Assembly (NCBI GenBank): GCA_025353525.1
Contig: JANXOO010000760.1
Coordinates: 1 to 5,163 of the forward strand
DNA from: Schlesneria sp.
GTDB taxonomy: Bacteria > Planctomycetota > Planctomycetia > Planctomycetales > Planctomycetaceae
Reading direction: 5' to 3'
Length of the DNA: 5,163 nt
The position numbers and the translations under genes are program-made. This document shows, piece after piece, positions 1 to 4,851 of the stretch (positions are counted from its first letter, which is position 1; each line of letters starts with the position of its first letter). The notes beneath the pieces are model-generated. The model saw only the letters and a program-made list of their open reading frames with translations. It did not search any database and was not told the origin of the DNA.

Positions 1-1
1 G

Positions 2-133
2 ATCTATCCGAAGTTGAAGGAACAGAGAGAAAGGGCCTTAACTCTTCTGACCGGCGAAATCGACAAAACTGTGCGGCCCGAACTGCCCTCCACGGACGAT
101 AGCCGAGAGAAATTGGCAAGCACTTCTATTTGA
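2..133 (+). pseudogene. Inverted fragment of the kinase/STAND gene (next segment of its C-terminal repeat region)
   Basis: Read on the plus strand from base 2, codons give IYPKLKEQRERALTLL, then TGEIDKTVRPELPSTDD, then SREKLA, ending at base 118. A short nonsense tail STSI and a TGA at 131-133 follow. In this kinase family, as I remember it, the stretch after ATNxLADYAADQxEVLAxLL is roughly DAD-x-KQFAV-(I/L)YPKL..., ending in KLAKRQANAAVALL. The fragment is therefore what should follow N1038 of the minus-strand protein, minus about a dozen residues that would lie left of the window. It has no start codon of its own here and enters from outside the window. Either a segment of the gene has been inverted, or a second inverted copy converges on the first. 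The match to the family is from memory and not an alignment, but the order and spacing of landmarks are specific. Confidence 0.8.
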
Positions 134-3100
134 TCGGCGGCATAGTCAGCAATGAGGTTTGTTGCAAATGATCGTTCCGCCGTGTGTTCTGGTTGGTAGT
201 CTCGGAAAATCTCGGACAGCCTCGGAAGAAGTCCGTTCTTGATTGGACGGTATATTTGGCTCCACAGACCCAATAATACTGGATTCTCCTGAACAAGATC
301 ATCAACAACGAGATTGCTTGTCTTGCCCCAGCGCTCGTTGTGAGGGTCAAATGTCGCCAGCGCCGATGCGGCTCGCAATCGTTCAGATTCCTTCCGCTTC
401 TCCGGCTTCTCCACGACTACCCACAGCTTGTCCTTTAATGCGTCCTTGTACGGGGCCAAAGCATCACAAATCACCGGAACTTCGTGCGGCTCAGACCGAA
501 GCAACCGCTCAGACAAATACTCGATTTGTGCAACATCTACTGGCAACAGGGCAAGGCTGGAGTGGAGTTGCTTTCGAGAGTCGTCCTCCTGTTTCGCACG
601 GGTGTAGGCCTCTTGCAAAAGCGGGGTGATCCAACGACGGAACGAGGCCATCTCTTTGATGATCCCCGGTACATCTGCCGTCGTTGATTCGAGGAGCCGA
701 TCTCGCAGGACTTGTGCTTTCAACCGACCAAAAAGTTCCCCGCCGACCAAGACCAGGAGAATAAGAAATGATGCCAGTAGCGCACCCCGCACAGCATGGT
801 AGCGAGTGGCCTTGACCATCATTTTCTTCTGCGGCAGTGTCCAGTTTTTATTCGGTGTCCACCACCGGATATTGAACCACTGCAACAGCGACGGCAGTTG
901 GCGATTTTCTGGGCGAGCATTCCACACCGCCGCACGATCCGTCAGTAGCAGTTCGGCTCGGCCCCGACGAGTTTCTTTCTGCTTTCGAGTCAGCCAGTCC
1001 CTCAATGAGTGAACGAGATAGTCGTGGGTCAGTTGGTAGTATCTCGTACCAGCATTCAACACAGCGTTTGAAATCTCTTCTTTGCCTTCGGGGTCAGTCG
1101 GAGTGATGAGACGGATTTCACCATCCAGAATTCGGATGAGGTCGTCAAAATCGTGGGGGCGGTTCCTATAGCCCGACGCTTCCAGTAACTCCGCATACGA
1201 CCGCATGTGGCCCTTGATGTCAGTCCCAGATTCGGGGAGAAGCGCCTTCAGGACGGCTCTGGCTGCTTTCTGATGATAACGGTGTTCAGGGGGAGCTGTC
1301 GCCGCACTGAATGTCTCTTCGAGAAATGCTAGCCCGACTCCTTCAGTGCCGCCAACTTCTTTGAGAGTAGTGGGCGTCCACACCTTTCCCTTCATCATCT
1401 CGGCGAACAGTGCCAGTCGGACGCAGATGACCTTGCCTTCCTGGGCCAACCCCGACACGGACAAATTCAAAAACTCCTTTTGATCTTTGCTCTTACCTCT
1501 GCCGAGTTCAGGAAGTTTGCCGAAAGCCCGCCCAAATGCTGTCAGTACCTTACGGGCGTGATCCAGATCAAACAGATCGACAGAAGCGGAGTTTTGACCT
1601 TCAAGCAAGCGAATATCCAGTTGCCGCATGAACCGGGTAGCCGCCATCCAAAAATCGTCTCGGACCATGACGATGCACTGTACCCGCCCACCATCACATT
1701 GCCGCAGGGCTTGCACCAGTTCGGTGTTCTGCTCGTCTTTCTTGGCATGGAGCCATTGCTCAAACTGGTCGAGGACAAAGACAATCTTTTTTCCTAAAGG
1801 AATGCCTTGGCCTCGGCGAAGCGCTGCAAGCGACTCCTTTAACGACAGGTTGTCAGTCAAAGCCGGGCAGCGCTTTCGCACGCCGTTCAGTAGCCTTGCC
1901 TCTGTTTCCTCAGCGGTCGCTTCGACGTACACGGCAATCATGTCATCCGAAAGACGAGGCAACAGACCGGCTTTAACCAGCGATGTTTTACCACACCCTG
2001 ACGGCCCGTAGATCAGACCCACACTGAAAGTGTTGTCGGCATCCTTTTCTTCGATCCGAGTCTTCCAGAACCGAATACTATCGGGTAGCCCATCCCGATC
2101 CCGTGGCCCCGGCAATAGTTCAAGGAAGAAGTCGGAATCGTGCGCATCAAAAGACCGCAAGCCTTTCGGCACGATCTTGATGAGTTGGTGATCCGAAGTC
2201 GGTGTCGATGTCGTGGGCGTGACTGATGTAACCGAACCGCCTACCGTCGAAGGCGGCTGCAAAACCGGCGTGATTGCGGGAGAGCCGCTGCCTTTCTCCA
2301 CAAGACTGGATTGTTGGTTGACCGTCTGCTCGGCTAGGAAATGCCGCAAATCATCGGCCATGTCCCGTGCTGTTGAATAGCGTTCCGACGCTCGTTTCGA
2401 CAACGCCTTGAGGCAAATACGATCCACTTCCTTCGGAATATGATCGTCGTACTGCCGGGGTGGACGTGGCTCATAGCTCGTAATCTGCTCCAGCAGTTCG
2501 GCCTGCGAATCCGCTCGGAATGGCTTGTGACCGACCAGCAACTCGTAGAACACTACACCCAAGCTGAAAATATCACTCCGGGCATCAATCCTGTGTCCTT
2601 CACCACGGGCTTGTTCGGGACTCATGTAAGCGGGCGTCCCAGCGTAGCGTGGTCCTTTCCCGGAATCTTGTTCACGCAGGGCCAGTCCGAAATCTGCCAC
2701 GAATGCTTTACCACTTTTGTCGAGGAGAATGTTCCCCGGCTTGACATCCCGATGGACCAGTCCTTGCTTGTGAGCGTAATGCAATGCTTCCGCAACAGTT
2801 GCCACCAGTTCCACGGATTCGTGCAGATTGAGCCTGGACTGGCTGAGTCGTGAGGCGAGGTCAGTACCGTCGATGTACTTTGAGACGACATAGCAGGGGA
2901 AGTGGTCGGTGCTGCCGACATCATGAACCGGGACAATATTCGGATGATCGAGGTTGGCGACGGTACGGGCTTCGGTCAGATAGATTTCAGCGTCTTCAGC
3001 ACGGGCCACCAGCTTGGAATGCGGGACCTTGATCGCCACGGGGCGGCTTAATTGGTCATCGTAGGCGAGATAGACGAGGCCGAAGCCGCCTTTACCGATG

Positions 3101-3225
3101 ATTCGCTCCACTCGGTAGCGACCGATTTGCTTCGGTAGGGATGCAGCGGTATCAAAACCGGGGGCCTCGTTGCCGTCCGGCTGGTACGCACCAGTTTTGT
3201 CGAGGTCGTTCATGGGGCAATTCAT
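4..3225 (-). CDS. Ser/Thr protein kinase fused to nSTAND NTPase and membrane segment; 3' end disrupted by inversion
   Basis: A Hanks-type kinase occupies residues about 36-297: glycine loop GKGGFG 44-49, VAIK with catalytic K66, HRD with D160, N165, DFG 178-180, SPE 202-204, D218 and R282. It should phosphorylate Ser/Thr on unknown partners. A Ser/Thr/Pro-rich linker (about 303-345) leads to a STAND-type NTPase with Walker A GPSGCGKTS (407-415), Walker B IVFVLDQFEQW (481-491), VRDDFW (521-526) and a later LTHDYLVHSLRDWL (732-745). A hydrophobic segment at about 814-829, preceded by basic residues, suggests one membrane span with the kinase and NTPase in the cytoplasm. Helical-repeat-like sequence follows. 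Homologues I recall continue into HEAT-like repeats and often a formylglycine-generating-enzyme domain. Here family-like sequence stops at N1038, and residues 1039-1073 are antisense read-through of an inverted piece of the same gene. The start could be M1 or M5; neither has a clear ribosome site. A four-codon ORF (bases 3236-3222) overlaps M1 as ATGA. Domain calls are firm; signal and function are unknown. Confidence 0.93.
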   Translation of the reverse strand: MNCPMNDLDKTGAYQPDGNEAPGFDTAASLPKQIGRYRVERIIGKGGFGLVYLAYDDQLSRPVAIKVPHSKLVARAEDAEIYLTEARTVANLDHPNIVPVHDVGSTDHFPCYVVSKYIDGTDLASRLSQSRLNLHESVELVATVAEALHYAHKQGLVHRDVKPGNILLDKSGKAFVADFGLALREQDSGKGPRYAGTPAYMSPEQARGEGHRIDARSDIFSLGVVFYELLVGHKPFRADSQAELLEQITSYEPRPPRQYDDHIPKEVDRICLKALSKRASERYSTARDMADDLRHFLAEQTVNQQSSLVEKGSGSPAITPVLQPPSTVGGSVTSVTPTTSTPTSDHQLIKIVPKGLRSFDAHDSDFFLELLPGPRDRDGLPDSIRFWKTRIEEKDADNTFSVGLIYGPSGCGKTSLVKAGLLPRLSDDMIAVYVEATAEETEARLLNGVRKRCPALTDNLSLKESLAALRRGQGIPLGKKIVFVLDQFEQWLHAKKDEQNTELVQALRQCDGGRVQCIVMVRDDFWMAATRFMRQLDIRLLEGQNSASVDLFDLDHARKVLTAFGRAFGKLPELGRGKSKDQKEFLNLSVSGLAQEGKVICVRLALFAEMMKGKVWTPTTLKEVGGTEGVGLAFLEETFSAATAPPEHRYHQKAARAVLKALLPESGTDIKGHMRSYAELLEASGYRNRPHDFDDLIRILDGEIRLITPTDPEGKEEISNAVLNAGTRYYQLTHDYLVHSLRDWLTRKQKETRRGRAELLLTDRAAVWNARPENRQLPSLLQWFNIRWWTPNKNWTLPQKKMMVKATRYHAVRGALLASFLILLVLVGGELFGRLKAQVLRDRLLESTTADVPGIIKEMASFRRWITPLLQEAYTRAKQEDDSRKQLHSSLALLPVDVAQIEYLSERLLRSEPHEVPVICDALAPYKDALKDKLWVVVEKPEKRKESERLRAASALATFDPHNERWGKTSNLVVDDLVQENPVLLGLWSQIYRPIKNGLLPRLSEIFRDYQPEHTAERSFATNLIADYAADQIEVLANFSRLSSVEGSSGRTVLSISPVRRVKALSLCSFNFG
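112..120. other. Inversion / fold-back junction with short microhomology
   Basis: These bases can be read as the last plausible codons of the minus-strand gene (CTT GCC AAT, L-A-N) and as the last plausible codons of the plus-strand fragment (TTG GCA, L-A). The two oppositely oriented parts of one gene therefore meet at a shared CTTGCCAA/TTGGCAAG core. Such short inverted homologies are typical of template-switch inversions and also of chimeric junctions made during whole-genome amplification or assembly. The exact breakpoint cannot be placed to the base because of this overlap. Confidence 0.6.
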
Positions 3226-3255
3226 TCAGCAATCATGGGTTCTGTCTCTGCAAAT

Positions 3256-3284
3256 ATTGTACAGAATGTGATTGCCAGGAGCCA
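3256..3284 (-). promoter_or_regulatory. Possible promoter of the kinase gene
   Basis: On the minus strand, TACAAT (bases 3261-3256) is a five-of-six match to a sigma-70 type -10 box and lies about 30 bases before the kinase ATG. The -35 side is poor: TGGCTC at 17-base spacing has only two consensus matches. A transcript would start near base 3249 with a leader of roughly 24 bases and no clear Shine-Dalgarno sequence. Suggestive only. Confidence 0.3.
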
Positions 3285-3297
3285 TTTGGGGTAGTTG

Positions 3298-3429
3298 CTA
3301 CTGCTTGTACCCGATCTGCCTCAAGAAGTTCTTCCGCCACTTGATCTCGGTTTCGTCCTTGATGCCATTTGGCGAGAACCCATCAATTACGCCCAGGGAG
3401 AAATCTAAGTCGAAATTTAAGGAGACATT
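3298..3429 (-). pseudogene. Possible C-terminal remnant of an unidentified gene upstream of the kinase
   Basis: The minus strand is open for 43 codons from base 3429 to a TAG at 3300-3298. The translation starts NVSLNFDLDFSLGVIDG and ends with IKWRKNFLRQIGYKQ, a composition that looks like the end of a real protein. It has no ATG or GTG start and is preceded directly by an in-frame TAG (3432-3430), so it is not an intact gene. It lies 72 bases upstream of the kinase on the same strand, where a preceding operon gene would end. The RAYT unit begins about 56 bases further upstream. I do not recognise the family. It may be a decayed gene tail or simply a chance open frame. Confidence 0.3.
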
Positions 3430-3485
3430 CTACTTTTTAAGGTGCGAACAGACATCAGAGCTTTGATTTCACAAGGTGGTTTTCG

Positions 3486-3512
3486 GGAAATCAAAGGTGT
3501 CAGGCACCGTTA
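3486..3512 (+). repeat. Left inverted repeat of the RAYT unit (REP-like)
   Basis: Bases 3491-3512 are the exact reverse complement of 4219-4240. The outer GGAAAT (3486-3491) also pairs with bases up to 4246 if a one-base indel is allowed. The core GGTGTCAGGCACC (3496-3508) is an imperfect palindrome: GGTG pairs with CACC around TCAGG, so single-stranded DNA could form a small hairpin of the kind RAYTs recognise. The repeat ends directly against the -35 box of the transposase promoter. Confidence 0.9.
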
Positions 3513-3541
3513 TTGACAATTTGCGGCTTACTGAGTAAAAT
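3513..3541 (+). promoter_or_regulatory. Strong sigma-70-like promoter of the RAYT gene, predicted leaderless
   Basis: TTGACA (3513-3518) matches the -35 consensus fully. A 17-base spacer is followed by TAAAAT (3536-3541), five of six for the -10 box. Transcription starting seven bases after the -10 box would begin at base 3548, the A of the transposase ATG, so the mRNA would have little or no leader. This agrees with the absence of a convincing Shine-Dalgarno sequence. The -35 box touches the inner edge of the left inverted repeat, so protein bound to the repeat could block RNA polymerase; that last point is inference. Confidence 0.7.
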
Positions 3542-3547
3542 CCGGGC

Positions 3548-4231
3548 ATGGGAAGGCCAAAGCGATCAGCGGATGGCGGTTTAATTTACCACGTTTTGAA
3601 TCGTGCGAACGCGCGTTTGCCGATGCTTGAGACGGATGGTGACTACGATGCGTTTGTCAAGATTTTGGCAGAGGCCGTTGATCGGACGGGAACGGAACTG
3701 TTTGCGTTCTGCGTGCTCCACAACCACTGGCATTTGGTTGTCCGGCCTCATGAGGACGGAGAACTTTCTCGCTTTTCGGGTTGGCTGACGCTGACGCACA
3801 CGCAGAGGTGGCATGCTCACCGGCGAAACGCTGGGGCCGGGCATCTGTATCAGGGACGTTTCAAGTCGTTCCCTGTTCAGGACGAAGAACATTTTCTGAC
3901 CGTCTGTCGTTACGTGGAGCGCAATGCGCTGCGTGCAAATCTGGTCAGCCGCGCGGAAGATTGGCAGTGGGGCAGTTTGTCCCAGTGGAGTCAGAAAATG
4001 ATCGATGGGCAACCCAAATTGTCTCCTTGGCCAATTCGCCGTTCAAACCACTGGATTGACCACGTGAACAAACCGCAAACGGAGGCTGAATTGGAAGCCC
4101 TGCGCCGCTGCGTGAATCGCGGCAGTCCGTACGGCGATGAGAACTGGTCGAATAAGATGGTCAAGCAATTGGGACTTGAAACGACACTCACCCCGCGCGG
4201 TCGCCCCAGAAAACCAGTTAACGGTGCCTGA
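3548..4231 (+). CDS. REP-associated tyrosine transposase (RAYT, Y1/HUH family)
   Basis: A 227-residue protein of the IS200/IS605-like Y1 transposase superfamily, expected to nick and rejoin single-stranded DNA at REP hairpins through a covalent tyrosine link. Visible landmarks are the N-terminal MGRPKRSADGGLIYHVLNRA, the metal-binding HUH motif H60-W61-H62 within CVLHNHWHLVV, GHLYQGRFKSFPV (98-110), catalytic Y122 in RYVERNALRANLV, and WQWGS (139-143). The C-terminus is basic (RGRPRK, 217-222). Length and all key residues suggest an intact, potentially active enzyme. The start is well fixed: an in-frame TAA (3536-3538) lies just upstream, and MGRPKR is the usual family start. The position before the HUH asparagine is His58, where many RAYTs have Pro (MPNHxH). 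The stop codon lies inside the right inverted repeat. The gene is divergent from the kinase, with no co-transcribed neighbour. Confidence 0.95.
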   Translation: MGRPKRSADGGLIYHVLNRANARLPMLETDGDYDAFVKILAEAVDRTGTELFAFCVLHNHWHLVVRPHEDGELSRFSGWLTLTHTQRWHAHRRNAGAGHLYQGRFKSFPVQDEEHFLTVCRYVERNALRANLVSRAEDWQWGSLSQWSQKMIDGQPKLSPWPIRRSNHWIDHVNKPQTEAELEALRRCVNRGSPYGDENWSNKMVKQLGLETTLTPRGRPRKPVNGA

Positions 4232-4246
4232 CACCTTTGAATTTCC
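4219..4246 (-). repeat. Right inverted repeat of the RAYT unit (REP-like)
   Basis: Bases 4219-4240 are the perfect reverse complement of 3491-3512, with GGTGCCTGACACC at 4223-4235. The repeat overlaps the transposase gene: AAC GGT GCC TGA within it encodes the last three residues, N-G-A, and the stop. No T-run follows, so it does not look like an intrinsic terminator, although the palindrome could still stabilise the 3' end of the transcript. Confidence 0.9.
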
Positions 4247-4373
4247 TGCCAGCTCTGGCTGCCAAGTTCCGCCGGACGTGTCGCCCTACCTGCCCTGAAA
4301 CCTGACTCCAGATCAGAGAGCCGATCTCTCACTCCGTCCGCCGACCACTTCCTGAAGAAGTCTCCGTCCCCCA

Positions 4374-4406
4374 CATCACCTCGCTCCATCACCTCGCTCC
4401 ATCACC
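4374..4406. repeat. 13-bp direct tandem repeat, about 2.5 copies
   Basis: CATCACCTCGCTC occurs at 4374-4386 and exactly again at 4387-4399. The first seven bases recur at 4400-4406 before the pattern breaks. It is a short perfect microsatellite-like array in non-coding DNA, with no clear function. It could vary in copy number by slippage. Confidence 0.9.
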
Positions 4407-4459
4407 GAAGCCGAGACCCGATGGCCCGCGACCTCACTGCGCCCACGGCTCTGGCGAAT

Positions 4460-4483
4460 ACTTACTCCCGTCCGTGAGTAAGT
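4460..4483. other. Hairpin with perfect 8-bp stem
   Basis: ACTTACTC (4460-4467) pairs fully with GAGTAAGT (4476-4483) around an eight-base loop CCGTCCGT. The right arm can alternatively pair with a downstream CACTTA (TAAGTG 4479-4484 with 4498-4503). No U-tract follows, so I do not call it a terminator. Role unknown; it may be a transcript-end structure or a degenerate binding site. Confidence 0.5.
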
Positions 4484-4625
4484 GCTGATCTAACAATCAC
4501 TTATTACGTGCGGAGAGGCGATTTCGCTGGAACTCGGTGCGCAATTCAGGCTAAGACGTTCAACAAGGGAAAAGCCCTATATGCGTCGCGTCAAGGTTAA
4601 TGTTTTCCTTATTCAAGCGGCGCAT

Positions 4626-4672
4626 GTTCGGCGATCATTAATGGACGCATCCCCCTTTCATTCTCGCCGAAC
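4626..4672. repeat. Spaced 9-bp inverted repeat
   Basis: GTTCGGCGA (4626-4634) is exactly complementary to TCGCCGAAC (4664-4672), with a 29-base spacer that includes the palindrome CATTAATG (4636-4643). It could be a weak long-loop hairpin or a two-site operator, but a chance occurrence cannot be excluded. Confidence 0.4.
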
Positions 4673-4789
4673 GTCGCCGAGAACGCACTCGTCGTCGGAT
4701 TCTGCGAGAAACATCGCCGGGAAAAAGGATGCCGGGATTCCGGAGACCTTCGCGGTGCGGTCGAGCATTTGCCACTTGTATCCATCCAT
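4658..4789 (-). CDS. Doubtful small ORF or gene remnant, 43 codons
   Basis: From an ATG at 4789 to the TGA at 4658, the minus strand encodes MDGYKWQMLDRTAKVSG and ends in DECVLGDVRRE. About 30 of 43 codons end in G or C, and the amino-acid mix is unremarkable for a real protein, unlike the Ser/Arg/His-rich frames opposite. The open frame continues upstream (AKPVNVVLCRIN) and on through the start of the DUF1501 gene, where it must be a shadow. No ribosome site precedes the ATG. It could be the tail of a gene cut off by rearrangement, or a chance frame. I do not recognise the family. Confidence 0.25.
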   Translation of the reverse strand: MDGYKWQMLDRTAKVSGIPASFFPAMFLAESDDECVLGDVRRE

Positions 4790-4805
4790 GTTGATGCGAC
4801 ATAAT
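4776..4805 (+). promoter_or_regulatory. Possible promoter of the DUF1501 gene
   Basis: TTGTAT (4776-4781) and CATAAT (4800-4805) are separated by 18 bases. The -10 box matches at five of six positions, the -35 box at three. A start near base 4812 would give a leader of about 40 bases containing the ribosome binding site. Moderate to weak match; sigma-factor preferences of planctomycetes may differ. Confidence 0.3.
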
Positions 4806-4833
4806 ACGACATTGACTGGTTTCGCGCGTTCCT

Positions 4834-4843
4834 GAGGGAAGGG
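4834..4843 (+). promoter_or_regulatory. Ribosome binding site of the DUF1501 gene
   Basis: The purine run GAGGGAAGGG ends eight bases before the ATG at 4852. It is the only clear Shine-Dalgarno-like sequence in the window next to a recognisable gene, and it supports that ATG as the start. Confidence 0.7.
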
Positions 4844-4851
4844 TTTACTGA

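Larger units (their letters stand above)
3486..4246 (+). mobile_element. RAYT transposase unit bounded by inverted REP-like repeats
   Basis: A single RAYT gene fills the space between two inverted repeats that are identical over 22 bases and extend a few bases further outward with a one-base indel. The unit is about 760 bp. It is inserted between the kinase gene and the DUF1501 gene. RAYTs are known as domesticated relatives of IS200/IS605 transposases that act on REP palindromes, and they are usually not autonomous classical insertion sequences. No target-site duplication is visible or expected. Whether this unit moves as a whole is an inference. Confidence 0.75.
4247..4851. other. Intergenic region of about 600 bases with no confident gene
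   Basis: Between the RAYT unit and the DUF1501 start I find no frame that I recognise as a family. It contains a 13-bp tandem repeat (4374-4406), a small hairpin GAGAG-CCGAT-CTCTC (4316-4330), a stronger hairpin at 4460-4483, a spaced 9-bp inverted repeat (4626-4672) and a weak minus-strand coding-like frame (4658-4789). The left half is rich in C and poor in start codons. Confidence 0.6.

Noticed and set aside
243..2853. Several plus-strand ORFs of 60-137 codons opposite the kinase gene.
   Set aside because: All lie antisense to a kinase/STAND frame with intact motifs and have Ser/Arg/His-rich shadow-like compositions. Only the 2-118 fragment on that strand has family-like content.
3222..3236. 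Four-codon upstream ORF (M-I-A-E-stop) overlapping the kinase ATG as ATGA, as a translational-coupling device.
   Set aside because: It is too short to judge, has no ribosome site, and such overlaps arise easily by chance.
4219..4246. Right inverted repeat as a Rho-independent terminator for the RAYT gene.
   Set aside because: The hairpin stem is short and interrupted and no T-run follows.
3486..4246. CRISPR or toxin-antitoxin interpretation of the repeats around the small gene.
   Set aside because: There are only two repeats, they are inverted, and the gene between them clearly carries RAYT HUH and tyrosine motifs.
3991..4392. Minus-strand ORF of 133 codons across the RAYT 3' end.
   Set aside because: It lies mostly opposite the well-supported transposase frame and has no recognisable motifs; it is a shadow.
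4803..4811. AATACGAC preceded by T resembles the first bases of the phage T7 promoter, raising the thought of vector contamination.
   Set aside because: Only about nine bases match and the rest of the T7 promoter is absent; flanking DNA is ordinary.
4581..4835. Plus-strand 84-codon ORF with an AAGGGA ten bases before its ATG, ending 16 bases before the DUF1501 start.
   Set aside because: Its product is Ser/Arg/His-rich with no domain or leader that I recognise, and the opposite strand reads more like coding sequence. The purine motif alone is weak evidence.
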